Positions 18,793 through 27,859 of a DNA stretch of 64,000 nucleotides are shown here, piece by piece (positions within the stretch are counted from its first letter, which is position 1; each line of letters starts with the position of its first letter). Under the pieces are notes generated by a model. The model saw nothing but the letters and a program-made list of their open reading frames with translations. It did not search any database and was not told the DNA's origin. The stretch is taken from contig DASVRA010000004.1 in the NCBI GenBank assembly GCA_036388855.1, forward strand, positions 1-64,000. Reading direction: 5' to 3'. This DNA is from DASVRA01 sp036388855 (GTDB lineage: Bacteria > Pseudomonadota > Alphaproteobacteria > Caulobacterales > Caulobacteraceae). The position numbers were made by a program, and so were the translations under genes.

Positions 18793-20019
18793 TCAGGCCG
18801 CCTGCCGCTCCGACATCGCCTTGTCCATGTTTTCGGCGATCTTCTCCAGGAAGCCTTCGGTGGTCAGCCAGCCCTGGGTGTCGCCGACCAGCAGCGCCAG
18901 GTCCTTGGTCATGCTGCCGCTCTCGACGGTGGCGACGGTCACCTGCTCCAGCTTGATGGCGAAGTCGTTGAGCTCGGTGTTGCCGTCGAGCTTGGCCCGG
19001 TGCTTCAGCCCGCGTGTCCAGGCGAAGATCGAGGCGATGGAGTTGGTCGAGGTCGCCTCGCCCCGCTGATGTTGGCGGTAATGCCGCGTGACCGTGCCGT
19101 GCGCGGCCTCGGCCTCCACCGTCTTGCCGTCCGGCGTCATCAGCACGGAGGTCATCAACCCGAGCGATCCGAACCCCTGCGCCACCATGTCCGACTGCAC
19201 GTCGCCGTCGTAGTTCTTGCAGGCCCAGACGAACGCCCCCGACCACTTCAGCGCCGAAGCCACCAGGTCGTCGATCAGCCGGTGCTCGTAGGTGAGGCCG
19301 AGTTCCTTGTACTGCGCCTCGTAGTCGCTGGCGTAGGTTTCCGCGAAGATGTCCTTGAAGCGGCCGTCGTAGGCCTTGAGGATGGTGTTCTTGGTCGACA
19401 GGTAGACCGGATACTTCCGGTCCAGCCCATAGCGGAAGCAGGCGTGGGCGAACTCGGTAATCGAGGCGTCGACGTTGTACATGCCCATCGCGATGCCCGG
19501 GCCGTCGTAGTCGTAGACCTCGTGCTCGATCACCTGCCCGTCGCGGCCCTCGAACCTGATGGTCAGCTTGCCGGGGCCGGGCACCTTGAAGTCGGTGGCC
19601 TTGTACTGGTCGGCGAAGGCGTGGCGGCCGACGATGATCGGCTGCGTCCAGCCAGGCACCAGGCGCGGCACGTTGCGGCAGATGATCGGCTCGCGGAACA
19701 CCACCCCGCCCAGGATGTTGCGGATCGTGCCGTTCGGCGACTTCCACATCTTCTTCAGGCCGAACTCCTTCACCCGCGCCTCGTCCGGCGTGATGGTGGC
19801 GCACTTCACGCCCACGCCGTGCCGCTGGATCGCCTCGGCCGCCTCCACCGTCACGCGGTCGTCGGTGGCGTCGCGGTGCTCCATGCCCAGGTCGTAATAG
19901 TCGAGCTGGAGGTCGAGGTAGGGGAAGATCAGCCTGTCCTTGATCAGCTTCCAGATGATCCGGGTCATCTCGTCCCCGTCGAGGTCGACGACGGGGTTCT
20001 GGACGGCGATCTTGGCCAT
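18793..20019 (-). CDS. icd: NADP-dependent isocitrate dehydrogenase
   Basis: A 408-residue enzyme of the dimeric eukaryote-like type (IDH subfamily II): MAKIAVQNPVVDLDGDEMTRIIW at the start, the substrate loop region SPNGTIRN (the serine/Asn cluster that binds isocitrate), and YDGDVQSDMVAQGFGSLG carrying the metal-binding Asp residues. Oxidises isocitrate to 2-oxoglutarate with NADP. The frame runs on to 20268, but ATG 20019 is the family start. Confidence 0.96.
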   Translation of the reverse strand: MAKIAVQNPVVDLDGDEMTRIIWKLIKDRLIFPYLDLQLDYYDLGMEHRDATDDRVTVEAAEAIQRHGVGVKCATITPDEARVKEFGLKKMWKSPNGTIRNILGGVVFREPIICRNVPRLVPGWTQPIIVGRHAFADQYKATDFKVPGPGKLTIRFEGRDGQVIEHEVYDYDGPGIAMGMYNVDASITEFAHACFRYGLDRKYPVYLSTKNTILKAYDGRFKDIFAETYASDYEAQYKELGLTYEHRLIDDLVASALKWSGAFVWACKNYDGDVQSDMVAQGFGSLGLMTSVLMTPDGKTVEAEAAHGTVTRHYRQHQRGEATSTNSIASIFAWTRGLKHRAKLDGNTELNDFAIKLEQVTVATVESGSMTKDLALLVGDTQGWLTTEGFLEKIAENMDKAMSERQAA

Positions 20020-20096
20020 GGGGGACGCGGCTCCGCTACGCTCTCTGGAGAGCGGCGGACCTATAGACGCTGCCCCCCACGCGCGGAAGGGCGGGG

Positions 20097-20438
20097 CTAG
20101 TGGATCGAGGGCGCCAGGCTGCGGCTCGACATGGCGCTCTTGGCCATCGCTGATGTCGGCATCGCGCCCGCCGCCTTCAGGGCGCCGTGGATAGCGGGGC
20201 GCGAAGCCCCGGCGGCGGTGCGGAACAGCAGCATCGCGACACCGGCCTCCAGCAGGCGCGCGGGCCACAGCGGCTTTTCCGCGACATCCTCCTGGATCTC
20301 CGAGAGCCGCTCGTCGCCGGGACGCAGGCGCCTGGACACCCGCGGCGCCACCTGCAGCCGGTCCAGCACGATCGTGACCACCGCGGCGGCGATGGCGGCG
20401 ACCAGGGCTTCGGTGAGGACGTCGGTTTTGCTGACCAC
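20097..20438 (-). CDS. Hypothetical protein with an N-terminal membrane helix
   Basis: A 113-residue protein of unrecognised family. It has a hydrophobic helix at about residues 9-24 (ALVAAIAAAVVTIVL), an acidic middle (RPGDERLSEIQEDVAEKP), and an Ala/Met/Ser-rich C-terminus. The GTG at 20438 has AGGAG with a 7-base spacer, better than the upstream alternatives, which supports a real gene. It is divergent from the ABC-F ATPase. Confidence 0.6.
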   Translation of the reverse strand: MVSKTDVLTEALVAAIAAAVVTIVLDRLQVAPRVSRRLRPGDERLSEIQEDVAEKPLWPARLLEAGVAMLLFRTAAGASRPAIHGALKAAGAMPTSAMAKSAMSSRSLAPSIH

Positions 20439-20529
20439 GGGCGGGCTCCTGTCGATGACTCTCAGCGGCAAAACTCCCGACCCCGCCGTGGCGTTGCGCC
20501 GTCCCGCACCCTAAGTGGCGCCTTCCGCC

Positions 20530-22404
20530 ATGCTCCAGATCGACAACCTCACCTTCAACGCCTGGGGGCGGCGCTTCTTCGACGGAGCGAGCGTCTCCAT
20601 TCCCGTGGGCGCCAAGGTCGGCGTGGTGGGCCCCAACGGGGTGGGCAAGTCCACCCTGTTCCGCCTGATCACCGGCGAGTTCACCCCCGACGGCGGCGAA
20701 CTCGGCCTGCCCTCCCGCGCGCGCCTATCTTCGGTGGCCCAGGAGCATCCGGCCACGCCGGTTCCCCTGCTTGACACGGTGTTGGCCGCCGACGTCGAGC
20801 GCGACCGCCTGCACGCCGAACTGGAAACCGCGCCGCCCGAGTACCTTGGCGAAATCTACGCCCGCCTGATCGAGATCGACGCCGACCGCGCGCCCTCCCG
20901 CGCCGCTGAAATCCTAAGCGGGCTGGGCTTCTCCAACGCCGACCTGGCCCGCCCCATGGCCGAGTTCTCCGGCGGCTGGCGCATGCGCGTGGCGCTGGCC
21001 GCCGCCCTGTTCGCCGAGCCGGACCTGCTGCTGCTCGACGAGCCGACCAACTACCTCGACCTGGAAGGCGCCCTGTGGCTGGAGGCCCGGCTGCGCAAAT
21101 ACCCGCACACCGCCCTGATCATCAGCCACGACCGCGAACTGCTGAACAACTCGGTCACCGCGATCCTGCACCTGAACGCCGGCAAGTTCGACCTCTACAC
21201 CGGCGGCTACGACGACTTCGAACGCCGCCGGGGCGAGAAGCTGCGCCTGCAGGCCGCCACCAGGGCCAAGCAGGAGGCCGAACGCGCCCACCTGCAGTCC
21301 TTCGTCGACCGCTTCCGCGCCAAGGCCAGCAAGGCCGCCCAGGCCCAGTCGCGCCTCAAGCGCCTGGCCAAGCTGGAGCCCGTCGCCGCCGTGGTCGAGA
21401 ACCGCGTGGCCCCCTTCACCCTGCCCTCGCCGCCCCGCCCGCTGGCCCCGCCGCTGATGCGGCTGGAAGGCGCTTCCGTCGGCTACGACGGCAAGCCGGT
21501 GCTGAAGGGCCTGAACCTGCGCCTCGACCTCGACGACCGCATCGGCCTGCTGGGCGTCAACGGCGCGGGCAAATCCACCTTCGCCAAGCTGGCCGCCGGG
21601 GCCCTGCCGATCCTGTCCGGCCACATGCACCGAGACCGGCGCCTGAACGTCGGCTGGTTCCACCAGCACCAGATCGAGGCGATGGACCCGGCCGACACCC
21701 CTCTGGAGATCATCCGCCGCGCCATGCCCGAGGCCAGCGAGTCCTCGCGCCGCTCGCGCCTGGCCCAGTGGGGCCTGGGCTTCGCCAAGCAGGAGACCAC
21801 CGTCGCCGACCTGTCGGGCGGTGAGCGCGCGCGCCTGCTGCTCAACCTCGTCGCCATGGCCGCGCCGCACCTGCTGATCCTGGACGAGCCGACCAACCAC
21901 CTCGACATCGACAGCCGCCGCGCCCTGCTCGAGGCCCTCAACGACTATGAGGGCGCGGTGATCCTGATCACCCACGACCGCTCGCTCATGGAATTGGTCG
22001 CCGACCGGCTCTGGCTGGCCGCCGACGGGACGATCAAACCCTTCGACGGCGACATCGACGACTACGCCCGCTTCGTGCTGGACCGCGCCAAGCAGCAGGC
22101 GCGCAAGGCCGGCGAACCCGCCGAGCCGCCCCCGGCTCCGCCTCCGCCGCCCCAGCCCCGCGTGTCCCCCTCCACCGCCGCAAAGCGGCTCGAACAGGCT
22201 GAAGCGGCGCTGGCGAGCGCCACGCGAGCGGTTGAGGATCTCGACACCCGCCTTTCGTCGCCCGGACTGGCGCCCGCCAAGGCGACCGAACTCGGGCGGC
22301 AGCGCGCCAGCGCCGCGCAAGACCTGCAAACGGCCGAACAAACCTGGCTGGCGGCGGCGGAAACCCTGGAGCAGGCAAAGGCGATCCGGACCGTTCCCGC
22401 CTGA
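20530..22404 (+). CDS. ABC-F family ATPase (ribosome-associated)
   Basis: A 624-residue soluble protein with two ABC cassettes: Walker A GPNGVGKST (34-42) with FSGGWRMRVALA and LLLDEPTNYLDLE, and Walker A GVNGAGKST (342-350) with LSGGERARLLL and LILDEPTNHLDID. The inter-cassette linker is rich in basic and Gln residues, and the C-terminal tail is a Pro-rich segment followed by a coiled coil, as in Uup/YheS-type ABC-F proteins that act on ribosomes. ATG 20530 was chosen over GTG 20515. Confidence 0.93.
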   Translation: MLQIDNLTFNAWGRRFFDGASVSIPVGAKVGVVGPNGVGKSTLFRLITGEFTPDGGELGLPSRARLSSVAQEHPATPVPLLDTVLAADVERDRLHAELETAPPEYLGEIYARLIEIDADRAPSRAAEILSGLGFSNADLARPMAEFSGGWRMRVALAAALFAEPDLLLLDEPTNYLDLEGALWLEARLRKYPHTALIISHDRELLNNSVTAILHLNAGKFDLYTGGYDDFERRRGEKLRLQAATRAKQEAERAHLQSFVDRFRAKASKAAQAQSRLKRLAKLEPVAAVVENRVAPFTLPSPPRPLAPPLMRLEGASVGYDGKPVLKGLNLRLDLDDRIGLLGVNGAGKSTFAKLAAGALPILSGHMHRDRRLNVGWFHQHQIEAMDPADTPLEIIRRAMPEASESSRRSRLAQWGLGFAKQETTVADLSGGERARLLLNLVAMAAPHLLILDEPTNHLDIDSRRALLEALNDYEGAVILITHDRSLMELVADRLWLAADGTIKPFDGDIDDYARFVLDRAKQQARKAGEPAEPPPAPPPPPQPRVSPSTAAKRLEQAEAALASATRAVEDLDTRLSSPGLAPAKATELGRQRASAAQDLQTAEQTWLAAAETLEQAKAIRTVPA

Positions 22405-22435
22405 ACCTCGCGCGTCCGCGCCCGTTGGGCTCCTC

Positions 22436-23047
22436 ATGACCGAGCACAACCCCGACGTCGCCGACGCCACACCCGTCGAGCAGGCCGATATCGCCATCGG
22501 CTCGCGCTTGGCCCGGCTGCGCCACCATCCTTGGGTGGAAGCCGCATGCAAGGCCGGCGAGGTCACTGACCAGGAGCCGCTCTACGCCATCTCCAGCGCG
22601 GTGCTGGCGCTTGGCGTCGTCACCCGCAACCCGCGCCTGGCGGGGGCCGGCGTGCGCATGATGGCGGCCGTCGCAGCAGCCGATTTCCTCAAGAGCCGGG
22701 TGAAGGGGGCCGTCACCCGCACCCGGCCGCACGTGCTGATGGACGACGGCCGCTACGAACTGGACACGGGCGGGGGCGAGGAGAAGCCCGAGCAGTCCTT
22801 CCCCTCCGGCCACACCGCCGGCGCGGTCGCCGCCGCCCGGGCGATCTCGCGCAGCTACCCGAACGCCGCGCCTTGGGCCGCTCTGGGGGCCGCGGCGGGA
22901 GGCCTGACGCGCATCGCCAAGGGCGCGCACTGGCCGCTGGATGTGCTGGCGGGAGCTGTCACAGGGCTCGCCGCCGAGGCTGCATCCGAGCTCGCCCTGC
23001 GCGCGGCGCGGCCGCTGCTGTGGAGGCTTCGCCCTCCGCCCCTCTAA
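22436..23047 (+). CDS. PAP2 superfamily phosphatase
   Basis: A 203-residue membrane-type phosphatidic acid phosphatase-like protein. The three catalytic motifs appear in order: KSRVKGAVTRTRP, FPSGHTAGAVA, and KGAHWPLDVLAG (the SRxxxxxHxxxD motif has Thr-Arg before it). The substrate is probably a lipid phosphate or pyrophosphate. ATG 22436 follows the ABC-F stop by 31 bases. Confidence 0.87.
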   Translation: MTEHNPDVADATPVEQADIAIGSRLARLRHHPWVEAACKAGEVTDQEPLYAISSAVLALGVVTRNPRLAGAGVRMMAAVAAADFLKSRVKGAVTRTRPHVLMDDGRYELDTGGGEEKPEQSFPSGHTAGAVAAARAISRSYPNAAPWAALGAAAGGLTRIAKGAHWPLDVLAGAVTGLAAEAASELALRAARPLLWRLRPPPL

Positions 23048-23137
23048 AGACAGGTGACAGGCGCTGCTTTAGATGTAGGGTGACCGATACGACTCAGAGC
23101 CGCCCGCGAGGGGCGGGTCCTATGGAGGGGAGACCAC

Positions 23138-23401
23138 ATGGCCGACGCGAAGAAACCCAACGCTCTGCAGCAGCCGCTGACACCGTCCCGCGAACTCGCC
23201 GCCGTGGTCGGCTCGGGCCAGCTGGCCAGGGGCGAGGTGGTTTCCAAGATCTGGGACTATATCAAGAAGAACAACCTCCAGAACCCGCAGAACAAGCGCG
23301 AGATCATGGCCGACGACAAGCTCCGGCCCGTGTTCGGCGGCAAGGACAAGGTGTCGATGTTCGAGATGAACAAGCACCTCGCCAACCACCTGAAGAAGTA
23401 G
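23138..23401 (+). CDS. SWIB/MDM2 domain protein
   Basis: An 87-residue protein that is essentially a single SWIB domain: ARGEVVSKIWDYIKKNNLQ, NKREIMADDKLRPVFGGKDKV, FEMNKHLANHL. Stand-alone SWIB proteins occur in some bacteria (notably chlamydiae and alphaproteobacteria), where they may bind DNA or topoisomerase; the role here is unknown. GGAGGGGAG upstream is a strong ribosome site. Confidence 0.93.
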   Translation: MADAKKPNALQQPLTPSRELAAVVGSGQLARGEVVSKIWDYIKKNNLQNPQNKREIMADDKLRPVFGGKDKVSMFEMNKHLANHLKK

Positions 23402-23423
23402 ACCTTATCCAACTCATGAAGTG

Positions 23424-23538
23424 CGTCATCCCCGGCCTTGTGCCGGGGATACATGCATGGACGGGACGCCTGCTCGAGGATTAAACAGGCGTTTCATCTG
23501 ACGAGCCATGGACCCTCGGCACAAGGCCGGGGGTGACG
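23424..23538. repeat. Long inverted repeat (REP-like) between convergent genes
   Basis: Two 21-base arms (23424-23444 and 23518-23538) are reverse complements with one mismatch; core GTCATCCCCGGCCTTGTGCC. Inside them are smaller inverted segments (GCCTG...CAGGC). The element fills the gap between the convergent SWIB gene and symporter and could form a large hairpin serving both 3-prime ends. This sequence type resembles dispersed palindromic elements of alphaproteobacterial genomes. Confidence 0.75.
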
Positions 23539-23548
23539 CTGTTGTGTG

Positions 23549-24808
23549 TCAAGCTTCAGCCATTTCCGAGGGCCTGGGCTCCCCTCGCGCCAGCACCGTA
23601 GTAACCGCCAGGTCGCCGGTGACATTCCCCACAGTGCGGAAGATGTCGGGCGCCACCTCCACCGCCAACAGGATCGGCAGCAGCTCCACCGGCACGCCCA
23701 GCGCCAGGCAGATCGGCAGCAGGCTGGCGAAGAACGACACCTGACCTGGCAGGCCCACCGAACTGACGCTGATCGCCCAGGACACCGCCACCGCGCCGGC
23801 GATCTGCGCCACCGAGGGGTGCAGGCCGTAGACGGCGGCCATGAAGAAGGCGACCGCGAGGTTGGCCACCGGGCTGGTGATCCGGAACAGCGCCACCGCC
23901 AGCGGCAGCACCAGCCCGGTCACCCGCTGCGGAATGCCGAGGCTGTCCTGCGCCCGCTCGACCATCGCCGGCAGCGAAGCCAGCGAGGACTGGGTGCTGA
24001 ACGCCACCGCCTGCGCCGGCGCCGCGCCGCGCGCGAAGGTGATCAGCGGCATCCGCCCCCACACCACCGGCAGCAGGTAGGTGAGCAGGATCAGCCCCAC
24101 CTGCGCCAGCACCACGACGCCGACGTAGTGCGCGATCACCCCGGCGGCGCCGACGCCCGCCCGCAAGCCCACGCCCAGCGCCAGGGCAAAGACGCCGAAC
24201 GGCGCCACCACCAGCACCCACCGGACGATGGTGATCATCACGTCCGATATCGCCTGGAAGAAGCCCAGCAACGGCCGGCGCAGGTCCTCGCTCAAACGCG
24301 TGGCCGCGAAGCCGAAGAAGACGCTGAACACCACCAGCGGCAGGATGGCGTCCTCCGCCGCCGCCTTGACCGGATTGGCCGGCGCCAAGCTCTTGATCCA
24401 GTCCCCCAGCGGCGGCTGCGCGGGAATGGCCTCCCTGGCCGCGCCCACGCCCCTGAGCAGGGCGGCCGACGCTTCCGCGCTCACCGGCCACAGCGCCAGG
24501 ATCCCGTTGGCCGCCGCCATCGCGTAGAGGGACGCGAACACGATCAGCACCGCGAACCAGCCCAACGCCCGCGCCGCCAGCCGCCCCGTCGCCGCCGCGT
24601 CCGTCACCGAGGCGATGCCGACAACCAGCAGCGAGAACACCAGCGGGATGATGGTCATGCGCAGGGAGTTGAGCCACAAACCGCCGACCGCCTCGACGCC
24701 CTCGACCCCAGCCTTGAGCCCCGACGCTCCGTAGGCGGCTACAGCGGCCCCAATCGCCAGGCCCAGGGCCAGCGCGATCAGCACCTGCACGCTCAGCGAC
24801 CGCAGCAT
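23549..24808 (-). CDS. Dicarboxylate/amino acid:cation symporter (DAACS family)
   Basis: A 419-residue transporter with about eight membrane helices and the re-entrant loops of the GltP/DctA family: SLRMTIIPLVFSLLVVGI, the serine-rich AFSTQSSLASLP loop (HP1), and VALFRITSPVANLAVAFF plus SVSSVGLPGQVSFF (TM7/HP2). It moves C4-dicarboxylates or acidic amino acids with Na or H ions. The NMDGT motif of glutamate carriers is replaced by FRITSP, so the substrate is uncertain. Confidence 0.88.
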   Translation of the reverse strand: MLRSLSVQVLIALALGLAIGAAVAAYGASGLKAGVEGVEAVGGLWLNSLRMTIIPLVFSLLVVGIASVTDAAATGRLAARALGWFAVLIVFASLYAMAAANGILALWPVSAEASAALLRGVGAAREAIPAQPPLGDWIKSLAPANPVKAAAEDAILPLVVFSVFFGFAATRLSEDLRRPLLGFFQAISDVMITIVRWVLVVAPFGVFALALGVGLRAGVGAAGVIAHYVGVVVLAQVGLILLTYLLPVVWGRMPLITFARGAAPAQAVAFSTQSSLASLPAMVERAQDSLGIPQRVTGLVLPLAVALFRITSPVANLAVAFFMAAVYGLHPSVAQIAGAVAVSWAISVSSVGLPGQVSFFASLLPICLALGVPVELLPILLAVEVAPDIFRTVGNVTGDLAVTTVLARGEPRPSEMAEA

Positions 24809-24864
24809 CGGCTCCCCCTCCCGGCCAGAGCGTCGTCAAATAGGAACCGCAGCAGGCACGAAAA

Positions 24865-24891
24865 GGGCCCCGGCGACAAGCGCCGGGGCCC
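24865..24891 (-). terminator. Rho-independent terminator of the acidic repeat protein gene
   Basis: Perfect 11-bp arms (24865-24875 and 24881-24891) with a 5-base loop. On the minus strand the stem is followed directly by TTTT (complement of 24861-24864). It lies 25 bases beyond the stop at 24916 and upstream of the symporter gene, so it separates the two transcription units. Confidence 0.85.
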
Positions 24892-24915
24892 CGCCCGATC
24901 CCGGGAAGGCTGGGA

Positions 24916-26037
24916 TCAGACGACCAGGGCGTCGAGGCCCAGGTTCTCGGCCGTGAACTCCTCGGCCACCACGTCGCCGAACTTCGCCACGCTGACGAAG
25001 CCGTCGCCGCCGCCGTCGGCGTCCACCTGCAGCAGCACGTCGTCGCCGACCTGGACCAGCTGCACGAAGCCGTCTGCCAAGGCGTCCTGAGCGCCGTCCC
25101 AGCTCGAGTTGGCGGCCAGGTAGTCGGAGAAGTCGAACACGTCCCCGCCCTCGCCGGTCTCGAAGTTGGCGACCCGCAGTAGGCGCTCGGAGGAGAAGTC
25201 CGCCGACAGGTGGATGGTGTCCACCTCGTTGGCCCCGTCCTCGGCCTCGCTTCCGTCCAGCTGGATACGCACCCGCTCGAAGGAGCCGCTGAGGTTGATC
25301 GTGTCGGCGCCTTCGCCGTCCCGCACCCGCACCCGCTCGGCGGTGTCGACGCTGATCACGTCGTCGCCGGCGCCGGCCCGGATTTCGATCCGGGTCTGAT
25401 CGTTGCCCGCGGCCTCGATCGTGTCGTTCCCCGACCCGGAGCGGATGTCGACGTCGGCCCGGTCTTCGGACGCGGAGTTGTCCGAGGTGATCAGGTCGTC
25501 GCCGCCGCGTGAGCGGACATCGGCATCGCCGGCGCCTACATCGATCACGTCGTCGCCGTCGGTGGCTTCGCCTTCGTCGTCGGCATCGGGATCTTCATCC
25601 CCGCCGCCGCCGCTGTTGTCGTCGTCGCCGCCGCTGTCGTCGCCACCGCCGCCGTTGTCGTCGCCGGGTTCATCGTCGTCGTTGCCGCCGCCCTGGTCGT
25701 CGGTGCCGTCGTCGTCATCGCCGCCCGGGAGGTCGTCGTCGTTGCCGCCGCCTTGATCGTCGGCGCCGTCGTCGTCGCCGCCGCGGGCGAGCGTCACCGA
25801 GGCCGAGGACATGCGGGCGCGGTCGTCGCGGCCGCCGTGGTCGTCGGGTTGGGTGTCGTCTTCGCCATGGCCGCCATGGCCGTGGTCGTCCGGCTGGGTG
25901 TCGTCGCCGCCCCGGCCCTTGCCGCCGCGGTCGTCGCGATGGGTGTCGTCGCGGCCACGGCCTTTGCCGCCCCGGTCGTCGCCCGCCGCATCGTCGCCGC
26001 CGCGTCCGCGGCTGAGGGTATCTTCGTGTGTGCGCAT
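24916..26037 (-). CDS. Acidic repeat protein, RTX-like, probably type I secreted
   Basis: A 373-residue, strongly acidic protein. Residues 1-75 hold about 15-residue repeats (GGKGRGxDDT); 86-170 hold Asp/Gly/Asn repeats with a 20-residue period (DDQGGGNDDD); 170-270 resemble degenerate RTX nonapeptides (GDDVIDVGAG, GSGNDTIEAAG, GAGDDVISVD), expected to bind calcium as a beta-roll. The C-terminus (EFTAENLGLDALVV) is short and hydrophobic, as in type I secretion signals, and no Sec signal is present. ATG 26037 has AGGGG upstream; the longer frame to 26088 is unlikely. No T1SS transporter lies nearby. Confidence 0.78.
   Translation of the reverse strand: MRTHEDTLSRGRGGDDAAGDDRGGKGRGRDDTHRDDRGGKGRGGDDTQPDDHGHGGHGEDDTQPDDHGGRDDRARMSSASVTLARGGDDDGADDQGGGNDDDLPGGDDDDGTDDQGGGNDDDEPGDDNGGGGDDSGGDDDNSGGGGDEDPDADDEGEATDGDDVIDVGAGDADVRSRGGDDLITSDNSASEDRADVDIRSGSGNDTIEAAGNDQTRIEIRAGAGDDVISVDTAERVRVRDGEGADTINLSGSFERVRIQLDGSEAEDGANEVDTIHLSADFSSERLLRVANFETGEGGDVFDFSDYLAANSSWDGAQDALADGFVQLVQVGDDVLLQVDADGGGDGFVSVAKFGDVVAEEFTAENLGLDALVV
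25648..25980 (-). repeat. In-frame coding repeats in the acidic protein gene
   Basis: Two repeat families are visible at DNA level: 45-base units (about 25840-25980, encoding GGKGRG.DDT..DD) and 60-base units (about 25648-25767, encoding DDQGGGNDDD plus spacer). They keep frame and are dominated by GTCGTC/GCCGCC triplets on the plus strand. Such tracts can change copy number between strains. Confidence 0.7.
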
Positions 26038-26140
26038 CTCTGTCGCCCCTGAAACAGACGCGGGGAAGTCCGCATCTCGGGCCGACAACGACGCGGCTTC
26101 AGCTTTATTCCTGCCGCAGAACGAACAGCCGAGGTCGCCG

Positions 26141-27859
26141 TTATCCGAACAGCCGCGCCACCGCCTCGCGCCGCCGCTCCAGCACGCGCGCGGCGTTCAG
26201 CGTCCCCTTCGCCGTCAGCTCCCCTGATTGCACGTCCGGCGGCGGGTCGAGCAGCTCGAACAGGGCGATCCGGGTGCTGCTGCCGATCTGCCCGGCGTTG
26301 TAGCGGGCCAGCCCCTCGCCGATCCGCCGCCGCGCCTCCGCCTCGCCGACTCTCGTCACCGCCGCCGCGTCCGCCCACAGCAGCACGCCGATGCACTCCT
26401 CGTCGTGCCCAGCGACCACCGCGTCCAGCACCAGCGGCCGCCCCGCCTCGATCGCCGCCTGCCGCACCGCGCCCGCGTTCACCCAGGCGCCGGTGGAGAG
26501 CTTGAAGTTCTCCGCCAGCCGCCCGTCGAATGCGATCCCTGCCTCCGGCCGCGCCTCGTCCGCCAGCCGCCCCGCATCCCCCGAGCGGTAGAATCCTTGC
26601 TCGTCGAAACAGGCCGCCGTCGCCTGCGGCGCGCGCCAATAGCCCGGCGTCACGTTGGGCCCCTTCACCCGCATCTCCAGCCGCCCCCGGTCAGGGCTGA
26701 GCTTGATCGTCACCCCCGGCAGCGGCGGCCCCACGTGCCCCGCCGGCGGCGAGTCGAAGCCGGTCATCGTCGCCGCCGGCGCGGTCTCCGTCGCCCCCCA
26801 CGACCCCACGATCGGTGGACACCGCCCGATCGCCGCCGTGGCCGCCGCCTCCAGCCTCTCCCGCGTCGACGGCGACAGCGCCGCCCCGGCGTTGAACAGG
26901 AACTCCAGCCCGCCGAAGAAGCGCTCCGCGAACGCCCGCTCCCCCTCCAGGTAGGGCAGCAGCGCCTCGTACCCCGCCGGCACGTTGAAATAGACGCTCG
27001 GCCGCACGCGCTTCAGGTTCTCCACCGTCAGCTCGACCTCGCCCGCCCGCGGCCTGCCCTCGTCGATGTAGAGGGTCCCGCCGAAGTGCAGCGCGGTCCC
27101 GAGACACACATTGCCGCCGAAGGTGTGGTGCCAAGGCAGCCAGTCCACCAGCACCGGCGGCCGCTCGACGAGCTGCGGCCATACCGCCTCCAGCGCCGCC
27201 AGGTTCGAACACAGCATCTCCTGGGTGACGACCACCGCCTTGGGCGCGCCGCTCGAGCCCGAGGTGAACAGGAATTTGGCGATCGTCCCCGGCCCCACCC
27301 GCGCCGCCGCTTCCGCCGCCGCCTCCGCCGAGGCCGGCGCCAAGCGGAGCACCCCGCTCCACTCCAACAGCCGCGCCTCGCCCGCGCCCGCGGCCCTGAG
27401 CGCCGCCCGGGCCCCCTCCCCCGCGTCCACATAGACCGCGCCCGGCGTCAGCCGCCCGACCACCTCGGCCAGCCGCTCGCCCCCGGCCGCCGGCGCCGCA
27501 TAGGCCGTCGACACGGGCGCGACCGGAACCCCGATCAGCATCCCCGCCAGCGCCAGCTCCGCGTGCGCGATCCCATTGGGCGCCAGCAGCATCAGCGGCC
27601 GCTCCGCCGACAGCCCCAGCGGCAGCAGCCGCGCCGCCAGCTCCCGCACCTCCCCCCACGCCTGGGCGTAGCTCAGCCGCCGCCACCCCTCCCCCTCCCG
27701 CTCCGCCAGAAAAGTGTGCTCCGGCCGCGCCCGCGCCCAATGCTCCAGGCGCTCCAGCACCGACCGCCCATGCGCCGGCGCCGGCTCTGTGTTCCTGATG
27801 AGCACCGATCCGTCCGCCCTGTGCTCTACGGTCACCCGCGGCTGTTCGCCTTCGGTCAT
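26141..27859 (-). CDS. Feruloyl/p-coumaroyl-CoA synthetase-like AMP-dependent ligase
   Basis: A 572-residue ANL-superfamily acyl-CoA ligase. P-loop FTSGSSGAPKAVVVT, HHTFGGN (A4-type aromatic pocket region), GSWGATETAPAATMTG, and YRSGDAGRLAD are visible. The late region GRLAENFKLSTGAWVNAG replaces the usual GR.KE.I...G pattern in the way seen in feruloyl-CoA synthetases. It would activate ferulate, p-coumarate or a related acid to the CoA ester via an adenylate. It is divergent from the aromatic amino acid lyase gene, whose likely product is its likely substrate. No enoyl-CoA hydratase/aldolase lies beside it. Confidence 0.8.
   Translation of the reverse strand: MTEGEQPRVTVEHRADGSVLIRNTEPAPAHGRSVLERLEHWARARPEHTFLAEREGEGWRRLSYAQAWGEVRELAARLLPLGLSAERPLMLLAPNGIAHAELALAGMLIGVPVAPVSTAYAAPAAGGERLAEVVGRLTPGAVYVDAGEGARAALRAAGAGEARLLEWSGVLRLAPASAEAAAEAAARVGPGTIAKFLFTSGSSGAPKAVVVTQEMLCSNLAALEAVWPQLVERPPVLVDWLPWHHTFGGNVCLGTALHFGGTLYIDEGRPRAGEVELTVENLKRVRPSVYFNVPAGYEALLPYLEGERAFAERFFGGLEFLFNAGAALSPSTRERLEAAATAAIGRCPPIVGSWGATETAPAATMTGFDSPPAGHVGPPLPGVTIKLSPDRGRLEMRVKGPNVTPGYWRAPQATAACFDEQGFYRSGDAGRLADEARPEAGIAFDGRLAENFKLSTGAWVNAGAVRQAAIEAGRPLVLDAVVAGHDEECIGVLLWADAAAVTRVGEAEARRRIGEGLARYNAGQIGSSTRIALFELLDPPPDVQSGELTAKGTLNAARVLERRREAVARLFG

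Noticed and set aside
25648..25980. Tandem repeats considered as a CRISPR array
   Set aside because: Units are 45 and 60 bases, in frame, without unique spacers of constant length. They encode the Asp/Gly repeats of the acidic protein.
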